Source of the DNA: an uncultured Lachnospiraceae bacterium
Lineage (GTDB): Bacteria > Bacillota > Clostridia > Lachnospirales > Lachnospiraceae
Assembly: GCA_910588885.1 (NCBI GenBank)
Contig: CAJUSQ010000054.1
Span: forward strand, 1-18,555
Direction: 5' to 3'
DNA: 18,555 nt
Of this stretch, positions 1 through 7,592 are shown piece after piece. A program made the translations under genes and the position numbers. The notes under the pieces are model-generated. The model was not told where the DNA came from and made no database searches. It was given only the letters and a program-made list of their open reading frames with translations. Position 1 is the stretch's first letter, and every line of letters begins with the position of its first letter.

Positions 1-724
1 CTTCCGGAAGCTCAAATCGTTCTTCCGATGGCCCGGATGGTTCTTCCGATAATTCCGCCCCGGGGAGGCTCTCTTCGCTCCCGTCCTGCTCCGGGTCCAA
101 AAGCTCCGCCGCCTGCAGCGCCCCATCTTCTGACCTTCCCCTGGCCTGTGCATTTTTCTGAAATCCTGCTTCCAGTTCCCGCATAAATGCTTCCTCGGAA
201 TCGGTTTGGAACTCCGAAACTGCTTTTGCTTCCTCCCTTTCCGCCCGCTGCAATGCTTCCCCCTGCTGCTCTTTCACAACGGTTTTGCCGGAAGCCTTCT
301 CTGCCGAAAGCCGCATCACCGCAGTTTTGCCGGAAGCCTCTTCCGCCCTCTGTTCTTTCGCCGCGATTTTGCCGGAAGCACTTTTCTCTTCCCCTGCTTC
401 TTCCTCCGCTCCCGAAGCTTCAGACAGCTCCTGAGCCATTAAGCTTCCCTCCGTGTATTCCTCTGCATGTCCCGTAGGAAGGCGGATGGGAATTCCAAAA
501 ATCCGGAACTTCTGTTTCAGTTCCCCGTCATATTCCACCCGGAAGGAGAAAACCGAAAAAAACCAGCTGACTTTGGCACGAAAAGATGCTTTTTCCCGAA
601 ACTCCCCTTCGAACCGGTAACGGGCCGGAACCAGAAGCGCCGAAAGGACGGCCAAAAGCAGAAGCCCCAGCAGTACAAGAAGAATGATCCCGATTATTTT
701 CAAAATCAATAACACTACGGACAT
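1..724 (-). CDS. DUF2953-like membrane protein, N-terminal part (runs off left edge)
   Basis: The reading frame starts at an ATG at 724, overlaps the last 10 bases of the upstream gene, and stays open to the window edge (241 residues visible). Residues 1-32 form one hydrophobic segment, followed by a short conserved-looking stretch (about 33-85, ending near FRIFGIPIRLP) that resembles the start of DUF2953 proteins of Clostridia and Bacilli (YtfI-like). After that comes a Glu/Ala/Lys-rich region built partly from three 14-residue repeats beginning ASGK. The conserved C-terminal part of the family would lie outside the window. In related genomes this gene is often followed by a GerW/YtfJ-type sporulation gene, which cannot be checked here. 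The ribosome binding site is weak, so translation is probably coupled to the gene before it. Function is unknown. Confidence 0.7.
   Translation of the reverse strand, partial: MSVVLLILKIIGIILLVLLGLLLLAVLSALLVPARYRFEGEFREKASFRAKVSWFFSVFSFRVEYDGELKQKFRIFGIPIRLPTGHAEEYTEGSLMAQELSEASGAEEEAGEEKSASGKIAAKEQRAEEASGKTAVMRLSAEKASGKTVVKEQQGEALQRAEREEAKAVSEFQTDSEEAFMRELEAGFQKNAQARGRSEDGALQAAELLDPEQDGSEESLPGAELSEEPSGPSEERFELPE
282..379 (-). repeat. Three 42-base tandem repeats inside the DUF2953-like gene
   Basis: The 13-base core TTTTGCCGGAAGC (plus strand) occurs at 283-295, 325-337 and 367-379, exactly 42 bases apart. In the minus-strand gene this gives three 14-residue units starting ASGK. The flanks of the units have diverged, so the duplication is not very recent. 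Confidence 0.85.
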
Positions 725-1062
725 AGGCTCACCCGCCCGTTTCCTGCCAAATGACGCTTCTTCAGATAGGATTTCACATCAAAGCCGCCGGTTTCTTCAT
801 ATACCTCCATCACGATCCGGCCGGCAAGGGCGCAAGCCTGCTCATATCCTCTGGCCAGCCCTACAATGAACATATGCTCCTTCGGATAATATTTCTGCAT
901 CAGTTCCACCGTGGAGATAATCTCCAGCAAATTGGAATCTCCATGGCTTAGGGAAATCACATACAGATTCAGCTGTCCGGCATTATGACGAACCTTCCAT
1001 TTGATTTTTTCTTTCTTCCTAAGGAGCCGCTCCTCCCCATACAAATAATTATACCATACCAT
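715..1062 (-). CDS. Conserved small protein of unknown function
   Basis: This 115-residue protein starts at ATG 1062, six bases after a GAGGA ribosome binding site. I do not recognise a named domain. Its central pattern (NAGQLNLYVISLSHGDSN, then FIVGLARGYEQA and IVMEVYEETG) resembles small hypothetical proteins that I associate with Lachnospiraceae, but I cannot confirm a family. There is no signal peptide and no membrane segment; it should be a soluble alpha/beta protein. It lies 42 bases downstream of the Nudix gene and its stop codon overlaps the start of the DUF2953-like gene, so the three are probably one operon. Confidence 0.75.
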   Translation of the reverse strand: MVWYNYLYGEERLLRKKEKIKWKVRHNAGQLNLYVISLSHGDSNLLEIISTVELMQKYYPKEHMFIVGLARGYEQACALAGRIVMEVYEETGGFDVKSYLKKRHLAGNGRVSLCP

Positions 1063-1104
1063 GGAATATCCTCACATTTTCATTGGCCATTCCGGCCTGC
1101 CGCT

Positions 1105-1557
1105 TCAAAAATATTTACGGCTTCCCCAAAGGTTGCTTCTTTTCAAATCCAGATATTCGTTATAGGCTTTTTCCAGAATCTGCCTTTCATTGGTAAACTT
1201 TAACAAATGGTATGCCTCATGGAACTTATAATATCCTGAGTCAATAAAAAACTCTTCACGTTGTGGTTTGCTGTAATAACTGTCTGCCATCATCAAATAC
1301 CAATGAACTTCTTTCTCTACCGTGTCGTCCGGAATGGAAAAGGTATACTGGCTCTTGCCCACGTATTTAATAATCGAGGCATTGACACCGGATTCCTCCA
1401 GTACCTCCCGGATTGCCGTATCCTTATATTCTTCCCCGGGCTCCACCGTCCCCTTGGGCAGCACCCAACCCTCATACTTGTTTTTATAATTTTTGTACAA
1501 CACCAGTATCTTTCCGCGAAATATTACCACACCACCACAACTTGTTGCTTCTATCAT
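1105..1557 (-). CDS. Nudix family hydrolase
   Basis: The protein has 150 residues and carries a complete Nudix box, G-x5-E-x7-REVLEESGV, at about residues 36-58, which binds the metal ion and cleaves nucleoside diphosphate-linked substrates. The N-terminal strand (ATSCGGVVIFRGKILVLY) and the stretch WVLPKG just before the box are also typical. The substrate cannot be told from the sequence; bis-nucleoside polyphosphates or oxidised nucleotides are common for such small members. It has its own promoter (1594-1622) and a good GGAGG site seven bases before the ATG at 1557. It is the first gene of the last operon in the window. Confidence 0.9.
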   Translation of the reverse strand: MIEATSCGGVVIFRGKILVLYKNYKNKYEGWVLPKGTVEPGEEYKDTAIREVLEESGVNASIIKYVGKSQYTFSIPDDTVEKEVHWYLMMADSYYSKPQREEFFIDSGYYKFHEAYHLLKFTNERQILEKAYNEYLDLKRSNLWGSRKYF

Positions 1558-1593
1558 TGCAATACCTCCGATGTGGTTTCATAACTTGAAGAT

Positions 1594-1622
1594 AGTATAC
1601 CCCTTTTTGGAATTTCTTGCAA
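1594..1622 (-). promoter_or_regulatory. Sigma-A-type promoter of the Nudix operon
   Basis: On the minus strand TTGCAA (1617-1622) and TATACT (1594-1599) are separated by exactly 17 bases. The -10 box matches five of six consensus bases and the -35 box four. Transcription would start about 30 bases before the Nudix ATG. It lies between the PBP stop and the Nudix gene. Confidence 0.7.
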
Positions 1623-1682
1623 GTGGAAGGAGAACTTTCATTCCACCTTTCCCCTTGACCTTCGTAGTCCGTTTTCAAAAAT

Positions 1683-3353
1683 TTACGGAAAATACGCCTG
1701 AAATACCGCTCTTGCCACCGGAACGGCTACTTCCCCGCCGGAGCCGCCGCCCTCCACAATTACGGTTACCACGATGGGTTCCTTTTCTTCATTATAAGCA
1801 TATCCCGTAAACCAGGCGTGGCTTTCCCCCTTCGTATTGCTGTATTCCGCCGACCCCGTTTTTCCTGCCGCCGTATAATTGCCGCCGGACAGGCCGCTGC
1901 CGGTTCCGTCGGTTACGACATGCCTCATAAATTCCTGCATAATCCCGCATTCTTCTTTGCTTAAAAGCTCCCCGTATACCGACGGATGGTATGTTTTCAC
2001 CTCAACACCCCTGATATTTTCCGTGTGGTCGATGACATAAGGCTTCATCAGCACTCCGTCGTTGGCAATGGCGGCGGTCACCAGGGCCACATGCATGGGA
2101 GTCATTAACGTCTCTCCCTGGCCGATGGCCGTCTGCATCACCTGGCTGGGCTTTGAAGCTTCGTTCAGTACAAAACGGCTCTGCATAGAGGGATATGCCG
2201 TCGGCAGATCCGTCCCAAACAGCAGGGAGCCGCAAAGCTTGGAAAATCCGGTTCGGTTCAGGCCCAGGCCGATATTGGCAAAAGAGGTATTACAGGATTT
2301 TGCAAAGGAAGTAATCAGATCCTCCTGCCCGTGCACCCGGTTCCCGGCACAATGGATTTCAAACCCGTCCTCCGTCAGGCTGCCTTCACAGTCAAAGCCA
2401 TAATTCCCGTAATCGGGATGTTCCCGGATATATTCCAGGGCCGTAAAAATTTTAAAGGTGGAGCCGGGGGGATACAGGCCCTGCGTCACCCGGTTTAAAA
2501 GCTGGGAACTGTTTTCGTCGGAAACAATCCGGTCCCACTCCTGAAGAATGGTATTGGGATTAAAATCCGGTTTCGACACCATGGCAAGAATCTTCCCGGT
2601 AGAGGGCTCCAGGGCAATGACCGCCCCGTTGGAGCCGCCCAGCGCCTGATAAGCCGCTTCCTGAAGGTCATAGTCCAGAGTAGTGACCACGTTGTCCCCG
2701 GGGTTCTTTTCCCCCTGGATCCCGTTGAAAATCTGCTCCACGAAAAACGCATGGGAGCGGAGCAAATTAAAATTGGCAAAGGATTCAATGCCCGCTTTCC
2801 CGTTTCCGTCATAGCCCACCGCATGGGCAAACATGGCCCCGTAGGGGTAATACCTTGTTTCACTGCCGTCCTCTCCCACCACGGTCTGGGCCAAAACCTT
2901 TCCGTCCGACGCCTGTATTTCTCCCCGTACCACATGCTCCGCAAAGGTATCCTGCCGCTTATTATAGGGGCTGTTGATCACATCCTCACTGCGGAACACC
3001 TGGAAATACACGAAATACACCATCATCATCAAAAACAGGCTTAAGAACAAATAGGTGATTACGGCAAATTCCCGGTTTCTGACTGATTTAGTCAATGTCG
3101 AAGACCCTAAAGTCCCCTTCTGTTTTTGGCTTCCTCTGGCCTCCGGCGCCGCTTCCGGACTTTTCCCTGCCGACGCTCCTCTGGCCTCCGGCGCTGCCGC
3201 CGGATCTCTCCTTGCCGCCTTTCGCGCCTTCCCCTTTGCCGCTTCCGGGCTTTTCCTTGCCGGCTTCCCCTCCGCCTTTGCCGCTCCTTCCGCCGCTCTT
3301 GGCGCTTTCCTTGCCGTGTTCTTTTTCTTTGGGGATTGCTCTTGCCTGTCCAT
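1683..3353 (-). CDS. Class B penicillin-binding protein (transpeptidase)
   Basis: This 556-residue protein crosslinks peptidoglycan outside the membrane and is the expected partner of the SEDS glycosyltransferase encoded just before it. A basic, low-complexity cytoplasmic tail (1-95) precedes one membrane segment (about 96-120). The short N-terminal region has the class B motif VRGEIQASDGKVLA. The transpeptidase motifs are complete: SxxK as STFK (Ser298, Lys301), SxN as SCN (353-355) and KTGS (498-501). The start at 3353 is fixed by AAGGAGG eight bases upstream; the longer frame has no such site. It resembles PbpA/FtsI-type proteins but is too divergent to name. Its first 88 codons overlap the FtsW-type gene in another frame. 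Confidence 0.93.
   Translation of the reverse strand: MDRQEQSPKKKNTARKAPRAAEGAAKAEGKPARKSPEAAKGKARKAARRDPAAAPEARGASAGKSPEAAPEARGSQKQKGTLGSSTLTKSVRNREFAVITYLFLSLFLMMMVYFVYFQVFRSEDVINSPYNKRQDTFAEHVVRGEIQASDGKVLAQTVVGEDGSETRYYPYGAMFAHAVGYDGNGKAGIESFANFNLLRSHAFFVEQIFNGIQGEKNPGDNVVTTLDYDLQEAAYQALGGSNGAVIALEPSTGKILAMVSKPDFNPNTILQEWDRIVSDENSSQLLNRVTQGLYPPGSTFKIFTALEYIREHPDYGNYGFDCEGSLTEDGFEIHCAGNRVHGQEDLITSFAKSCNTSFANIGLGLNRTGFSKLCGSLLFGTDLPTAYPSMQSRFVLNEASKPSQVMQTAIGQGETLMTPMHVALVTAAIANDGVLMKPYVIDHTENIRGVEVKTYHPSVYGELLSKEECGIMQEFMRHVVTDGTGSGLSGGNYTAAGKTGSAEYSNTKGESHAWFTGYAYNEEKEPIVVTVIVEGGGSGGEVAVPVARAVFQAYFP
3088..3353 (-). other. Out-of-phase coding overlap of the SEDS and PBP genes
   Basis: From the PBP start (3353) to the SEDS stop (3088) the DNA is read in two minus-strand frames. 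The SEDS frame gives a Gly/Lys/Ser-rich C-terminal tail, the PBP frame an Ala/Lys/Arg/Glu-rich N-terminal tail; both tails would be cytoplasmic. The region is GC-rich and also open in all three plus-strand frames, which is a sign of low complexity rather than extra genes. The SEDS stop falls just before the PBP membrane segment begins. Confidence 0.8.
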
Positions 3354-4668
3354 CGTGTTCTCCTCCTTCCCGATGCCGCAGTAAATACAGCCCTTGTATA
3401 ATTGCAAAAATCATCAGTGAGCTTAGCAGGGAGCTGCCGCCGTAGCTGACCAAAGGCAGCGTAACCCCTGTGGATGGGATAAATTTGATATTCCCGCCAA
3501 CCGACAGAAATACCTGAAATCCGTAAATGGTCCCAAGCCCCAGGGCCACATATTTATAAAAACGATCCTTCATCTGCATTGCAATGTTCAGAAACATCAA
3601 AAAACAGCAGAGGCAGACCAGAATCAGGCAGAGGGCAAAAAGCCCTCCAAACTCCTCTGCAATGGCGGAAAAAATAAAATCCTTCCGTACCTCCGGAATC
3701 CGGTTGGGCATTCCCTGGTTCAGCCCCATCCCGAACCAGCCGCCGGTGCCGATGGCAAACAGGGAATTGGAAATCTGGTTCCCTTCCAGCTCGTAGTGGG
3801 CCAGGGGCTCTTTCCAGGCCAGAACCCGCACCCGCACATGGGCAAACAGAAAATAGGCAACCACCGAAGCCACGGCTCCCCCTGCCAGGCCCCCGAAAAA
3901 GTACAGCGGCTTTTGGGTCGCCACATACAGCATAATCAAATAGGCCACAAAGAAAATCAGCGCACCGCCCAAATCCTTGGAAAGCACCAGGATCAGCACA
4001 TGCATGGCCGCCATAAAGGTCACCTTTACCACCTGCTTCCATTCCGCAGATTCATACAGCATGGCCGCCACCAAAAATACAAACAGGATTTTAATAAATT
4101 CCGAAGGCTGTATGGTAATTCCGGCCACCGTAAAGGAAAGCTTGGCCCCCTTTGTCACTGCTCCCATCACTGCCACAATTCCCAGCATCCCGATTCCGGT
4201 AATGGCATACAGCCAGGTCAGATCCCGGAAAAACTTCAATCGGCTGATCAGCAGCGGAATCAGCATGGTAAGGGCCACGGAAACAAGGGCCAGCTGGAAC
4301 TGCCGGATCGCGGAGTCATAAGAGAGCCGGGTCAATGTTACGAAGCCCAGCATCATCAGCATACACATATTGTTGACCAGCAGCCGGGAGGCTTTTTCAT
4401 AAACCGTACGATATAGAATCAGTACCACCGTGAAAAAAATCACCTGTGCCCCGTAAAACAGCAGCAGCTGGGGGTTTTCCGTGGAAAAATACAACACCCC
4501 ATAGGCATTCAAATGGATCAGATACAAATAAAAAACCTGGCGCCGGAACTTCCGGTTCTGTTTCTTTTTTGTACAATTTCGTTTCAATGCGGAAAATCCC
4601 TGATACGTATACAAGGCAAATAAAATCAGCATTGTATATTTGGATAATTCTGTGACTAAATGTACCAT
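3088..4668 (-). CDS. FtsW/RodA/SpoVE-family SEDS glycosyltransferase
   Basis: The protein has 526 residues with about ten membrane segments up to residue 430. It polymerises lipid II into glycan strands. Family signatures are present: PSEFIKILFVF (188-198), LSKDLGGALIFF (229-240), the loop RKDFIFSAIAEEFG (328-341) whose Asp330 matches the catalytic aspartate of the family, and LPLVSYGGSSLL (404-415). An unusual first part (1-100) holds two or three extra hydrophobic segments with a basic loop, a form I associate with Clostridia. The last 96 residues are a Gly/Lys/Ser/Glu-rich tail. The start is supported by AAGGAG six bases upstream. It is co-transcribed with the U32 gene and the PBP gene. 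Assignment to division or elongation is not possible from sequence alone. Confidence 0.92.
   Translation of the reverse strand: MVHLVTELSKYTMLILFALYTYQGFSALKRNCTKKKQNRKFRRQVFYLYLIHLNAYGVLYFSTENPQLLLFYGAQVIFFTVVLILYRTVYEKASRLLVNNMCMLMMLGFVTLTRLSYDSAIRQFQLALVSVALTMLIPLLISRLKFFRDLTWLYAITGIGMLGIVAVMGAVTKGAKLSFTVAGITIQPSEFIKILFVFLVAAMLYESAEWKQVVKVTFMAAMHVLILVLSKDLGGALIFFVAYLIMLYVATQKPLYFFGGLAGGAVASVVAYFLFAHVRVRVLAWKEPLAHYELEGNQISNSLFAIGTGGWFGMGLNQGMPNRIPEVRKDFIFSAIAEEFGGLFALCLILVCLCCFLMFLNIAMQMKDRFYKYVALGLGTIYGFQVFLSVGGNIKFIPSTGVTLPLVSYGGSSLLSSLMIFAIIQGLYLLRHREGGEHDGQARAIPKEKEHGKESAKSGGRSGKGGGEAGKEKPGSGKGEGAKGGKERSGGSAGGQRSVGREKSGSGAGGQRKPKTEGDFRVFDID
3133..3194 (-). repeat. 17-base direct repeat, 45-base period, within the overlap
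   Basis: CCTCTGGCCTCCGGCGC (plus strand) occurs at 3133-3149 and 3178-3194. The 45-base period is a whole number of codons, so the repeat is in phase in both genes: APEARG twice in the PBP tail and AGGQR twice in the SEDS tail, each 15 residues apart. Confidence 0.85.
3362..3368 (-). promoter_or_regulatory. Ribosome binding site that sets the PBP start
   Basis: AAGGAGG on the minus strand, eight bases before ATG 3353. It lies inside the SEDS coding frame and shows that the PBP really starts within the upstream gene. Confidence 0.8.
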
Positions 4669-4761
4669 TTCCCACTCCTTGTCTTTGCCGGACGCTTCGT
4701 GTTCCCTCTACGTCTGTTGCTTCCCGGCGGCTCCGCCCGCGCAATGCCGGAACCGTTCCGT

Positions 4762-6966
4762 TTATTCGACTCCTCGTTTCAGATGTCCGTTGGTATAATC
4801 GGAAAGATACTGCTCCCGGTTAATCGTTACTTTTTTCACAAACCCCTGTCGATAATAAGACAGCACCTCTTCCATCCGGGTTTCCGTTTCAATTGTAAAA
4901 GAGATCCGGTATCCCTTAGGCTTCCAATTCCGAACCGTTTCGTATTGGTGCAGCAGGGAAAGGGGGCTGCTGTTGTATAAAAGGTTTACGCAGTCCTTAC
5001 ACTGGTTTATCACCGGAAAATTTTTCCCGTAGCGGTCCGTCAGCCAGGTCAGGCCCGGCTTCCTGCTGCAGCCCCCGGTGTTTTTTTGAACGCACTGGGC
5101 GCTTATCATCAAGGGCAGATAGCCGTACAGCACGCATTCGCCGCCCTCATAGCCCCGGCGGGACAGCTCCCGGCCGTTCTGCTCCAGCGGCAGCGTTACG
5201 TCCGAAACGCCAAGCCTGTCAAAAGCTTCCCGGGCTTGTCCGGACCAGACATAAAGGCTGCTGTCCGTCTGAATCTGTGCGCCCCGAATCCCTGCTTCCA
5301 AAAGCAGTCCCAGGCCATCCGGATTTCCAACCAGGAACCCGTCCACCCCGGTCTTTGACAGCTCCTTTATATGGGCCCGGTACCAGGCACCGGACTCCTG
5401 CCGCAGCACCGGGGGCATTTGGTAAAAGCACTGCTTTCCCGCCCGGTGCACCCGATCGGTAAATTCCCTTACCTGGCGGATTTCCTGCTCCCTCTGAAAC
5501 CCGCTGCTGTCTATATAAATCCTGTGGATATCCGGATTTTCCAAAAGGGCATATGCCTGCTCCAACGTCCGTACGGACACCGCAAGATAAGGGGCAGCCT
5601 GCGGATCGCCGTCCTCTGCCCTCCGGGGCTCCTCGTTCCCTTTCTCCAAAGGTTCTTCCCGGCGGAATCCTTCCAGTATTTTCTCTTCCAGCTTTTTCAA
5701 CGCATCCCGGCGCAGACGGTTCAATGCGCTGACCGGAAGGAAAAGCTCCTCTTCCATCCGGATTTCCAACCCTTCGAATGCAAAGGGGCTTCCCCCGGTC
5801 TTGCAAATCCGTTCCATAACTTCCGCTTGTTCCAGCGGACGGCTTTTGGCTGCCTGGGCCGCGTCTCCCGCATGGGTAACGGTAAACTCCCCGTACTGAA
5901 GGGACAGCAGCATGGCCTTGTCCTTTTGAATTATTAAATCTCCATTTATTTTTTCCTGAATCTCCTGATTCAGATAACGGCGGCGCATTTCCTCCTGCAG
6001 GGCATCGTTGGATTTCTGATGGGCGGACCGTTCCATAGCCATCATGTCCGGGCCGTTCTGTTTCCGGTAATATCCCTGGGTAAAACCGCTGCGGCTTCCC
6101 AAATCCTCCAGACGCTTCAGATCCTCCCCGGAGACGGCGTAGGCGTCCGGATCGGCATAGTATGCATCCAGGTACTTCCGATAGATTCCGGTCACTCCTG
6201 CCGCATATTCCGCCTGCTTCATCCGCCCCTCAATTTTCAGGGAGGTTACACCGCTTTCCAAAAGCTCCGGCAGCAGCTCTATGGCGCATAGATCCTTCGG
6301 GCTTAACAAATGCCCTTCTTTGTCCCTGGTCCGATACGGGAGGCGGCAGGGCTGGGCGCATCGGCCCCGGTTCCCGCTGCGGCCGCCCAGCATACTGCTT
6401 AGCAGGCACTGGCCGGAATAGCAATAGCATAAGGCCCCATGCACAAAAGCCTCGATTTCAATGTCCACCCTATCCCGAATCTGCCGCAGCTCCCCCAATG
6501 ACAGCTCCCGGGCCGGAACAATCCGGCTGCAGCCCATTTTTTTCGCAAGGGCGGCCCCCTCTGGCCCGGTTATAAACATCTGGGTGCTGGCATGGAGCTT
6601 CAGGCCGGGAAACCGTTCTTTCAAAAAAGCCAGCACGCCCAGATCCTGGACAATCACCCCGTCCAGCCCCTGCCGGTACAAGGGCAGCAGGTAATCATAC
6701 AGCTCCCCGCAAAGCTCCTCCTGCTTCAGCAGGGTATTCACCGTAAGGTACAGCCGCCTGCCATGAAGATGCAGATAGTCAATGGCCCAAAGCAGCTCTT
6801 CTTCCGTAAAATTATTGGCGTAAGCCCTGGCGCCGAACCGGTTCCCGGCGGCATACACCGCGTCCGCCCCTGCCGCGGCCACAGCCTTCAGCGTTTCCAG
6901 GGATCCGGCCGGGGACAAAAGCTCCGCTTTTTTATGAGTCTTCCAAACATTCCGCTTTTCTTCCAT
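4762..6966 (-). CDS. U32 family protein with DUF3656-type region (RlhA-like)
   Basis: This 734-residue protein has the U32 barrel start (ELLSPAGSLETLKAVAAAGADAVY, about 15-38) and the family signature with clustered cysteines (HGALCYCYSGQCLLSS, then GRCAQPCRLPY, about 175-210). A second cysteine group (GGCSRK and QCKDC) sits in the C-terminal quarter. Long U32 proteins of this layout include E. coli RlhA, which hydroxylates 23S rRNA C2501 and uses an iron-sulfur cluster and prephenate. A similar RNA-hydroxylating role is the best inference, although databases usually label such proteins peptidases. It is about 80 residues longer than RlhA, partly through a charged linker near 435-460. ATG 6966 has AAAGGA five bases upstream. 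It sits between zapA and the SEDS gene. Confidence 0.88.
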   Translation of the reverse strand: MEEKRNVWKTHKKAELLSPAGSLETLKAVAAAGADAVYAAGNRFGARAYANNFTEEELLWAIDYLHLHGRRLYLTVNTLLKQEELCGELYDYLLPLYRQGLDGVIVQDLGVLAFLKERFPGLKLHASTQMFITGPEGAALAKKMGCSRIVPARELSLGELRQIRDRVDIEIEAFVHGALCYCYSGQCLLSSMLGGRSGNRGRCAQPCRLPYRTRDKEGHLLSPKDLCAIELLPELLESGVTSLKIEGRMKQAEYAAGVTGIYRKYLDAYYADPDAYAVSGEDLKRLEDLGSRSGFTQGYYRKQNGPDMMAMERSAHQKSNDALQEEMRRRYLNQEIQEKINGDLIIQKDKAMLLSLQYGEFTVTHAGDAAQAAKSRPLEQAEVMERICKTGGSPFAFEGLEIRMEEELFLPVSALNRLRRDALKKLEEKILEGFRREEPLEKGNEEPRRAEDGDPQAAPYLAVSVRTLEQAYALLENPDIHRIYIDSSGFQREQEIRQVREFTDRVHRAGKQCFYQMPPVLRQESGAWYRAHIKELSKTGVDGFLVGNPDGLGLLLEAGIRGAQIQTDSSLYVWSGQAREAFDRLGVSDVTLPLEQNGRELSRRGYEGGECVLYGYLPLMISAQCVQKNTGGCSRKPGLTWLTDRYGKNFPVINQCKDCVNLLYNSSPLSLLHQYETVRNWKPKGYRISFTIETETRMEEVLSYYRQGFVKKVTINREQYLSDYTNGHLKRGVE

Positions 6967-7120
6967 TCTGTTCCTTTCCCGCTTTTCTGCAAGCTTCTTT
7001 CCTGTAAGCTTCTTTTCCTGTAAGCTTCTTTTCCGCGAAAAACCGTATCGGTCTCAAAGATCCGTTCTCCTGCTTCTTTTTCAGCGAAAAAGGGAACCCA
7101 TAACAATTTTCCTTTGTCAT
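6932..7120 (-). CDS. Possible small basic protein between zapA and the U32 gene (doubtful)
   Basis: A 62-codon frame starts 13 bases after the zapA stop with a good AAGGGG site about five bases before its ATG, and its end overlaps the first 35 bases of the U32 gene. The product is Lys/Arg/Glu-rich, has no recognisable domain, and half of it comes from the 16-base repeats. It could be a translated leader that links zapA and U32 translation, or simply chance. Confidence 0.2.
   Translation of the reverse strand: MTKENCYGFPFSLKKKQENGSLRPIRFFAEKKLTGKEAYRKEACRKAGKEQNGRKAECLEDS
6987..7033 (-). repeat. 16-base tandem repeat upstream of the U32 gene
   Basis: CTGTAAGCTTCTTTTC (plus strand) is present at 7002-7017 and 7018-7033, preceded by a 15-base variant at 6987-7001. 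A related pair of about 19 bases (GCTTCTTTT..GCGAAAAA) lies at 7024-7042 and 7072-7091, so most of the zapA-U32 gap is repeat-derived. Confidence 0.9.
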
Positions 7121-7133
7121 AAGCTCCCCTTGC

Positions 7134-7568
7134 CTATTTCTTTCCCATTGGCTCTACTTTTCCAAGCAGGGCATCTTCCAGAGCCGTTTCCAGCTTTGTC
7201 TTCGCCAAAAGCAGCTCTTTGTTCTCTTTCTCCTGTTCCGCCAGCGCTTTTTCCATATCCTCCAGCTTCAGCTGAAAGGACACCAGCTCATGCTTCAGGT
7301 GGTAGTTTTCCTTATTCCGGGCTTCCAGATCCTCTTCCAGGTGCATCGCCTGTTCCTTTTCCTTGAAATAATCATCCGCGATATTCAATTCCAAAAGCCT
7401 GGATTTCATCTCGGCCGGAAGGCGGCGCAAATGCTCTACCTCCTCAAACTCATTGATCTTCATATTTATGTATGCAGCTACCTTCTGCATGTATTCTTCG
7501 CTTTCGTATCCGCTTAAGGTGTAAACTTTTCCCCCAATAATCACATTCGCATTCGTTTTTGCCGACAT
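7134..7568 (-). CDS. zapA: Cell division protein ZapA-like
   Basis: The 144-residue protein begins with the ZapA fold (NANVIIGGKVYTLSGYESEEYMQKVAAYINMKINEF, about residues 5-41) and continues into a long predicted coiled coil rich in Glu, Lys and Leu (about 65-138). ZapA binds FtsZ and helps bundle its filaments at the division site. The start at 7568 was chosen because the family begins just before the first strand and AGAGGA lies nine bases upstream. ATG 7577 in the same frame is possible, with a site four bases away. It is the first gene of the division/wall operon and has a promoter and a structured leader. The long coiled coil is usual for clostridial members. Confidence 0.9.
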   Translation of the reverse strand: MSAKTNANVIIGGKVYTLSGYESEEYMQKVAAYINMKINEFEEVEHLRRLPAEMKSRLLELNIADDYFKEKEQAMHLEEDLEARNKENYHLKHELVSFQLKLEDMEKALAEQEKENKELLLAKTKLETALEDALLGKVEPMGKK

Positions 7569-7592
7569 AGCCCTCATTCCTCTCCCGTGGAC

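Noticed and set aside
282..379. Regularly spaced repeats as a CRISPR array
   Set aside because: The repeated core is only 13 bases, the period of 42 bases is a multiple of three, and it lies within an open coding frame, so it is a protein repeat.
1623..1655. GTGGAA/TTCCAC hairpin after the PBP gene as a terminator
   Set aside because: The six-base stem is not followed by a U tract and its 3' arm abuts the Nudix -35 box; too weak to call.
1484..1678. Minus-strand frame of 64 codons before the Nudix gene
   Set aside because: It runs through the promoter boxes and out of frame into the Nudix gene; no ribosome binding site or similarity is seen.
3055..3445. Three overlapping plus-strand frames in the SEDS/PBP overlap
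   Set aside because: The DNA is GC-rich and repetitive, so stop codons are scarce in every frame; products are Pro/Arg/Ser/Leu low-complexity without ribosome binding sites.
3796..4416. Plus-strand open frame of 206 codons
   Set aside because: Antisense to the SEDS gene; His/Gln/Arg-rich composition is typical of a shadow frame.
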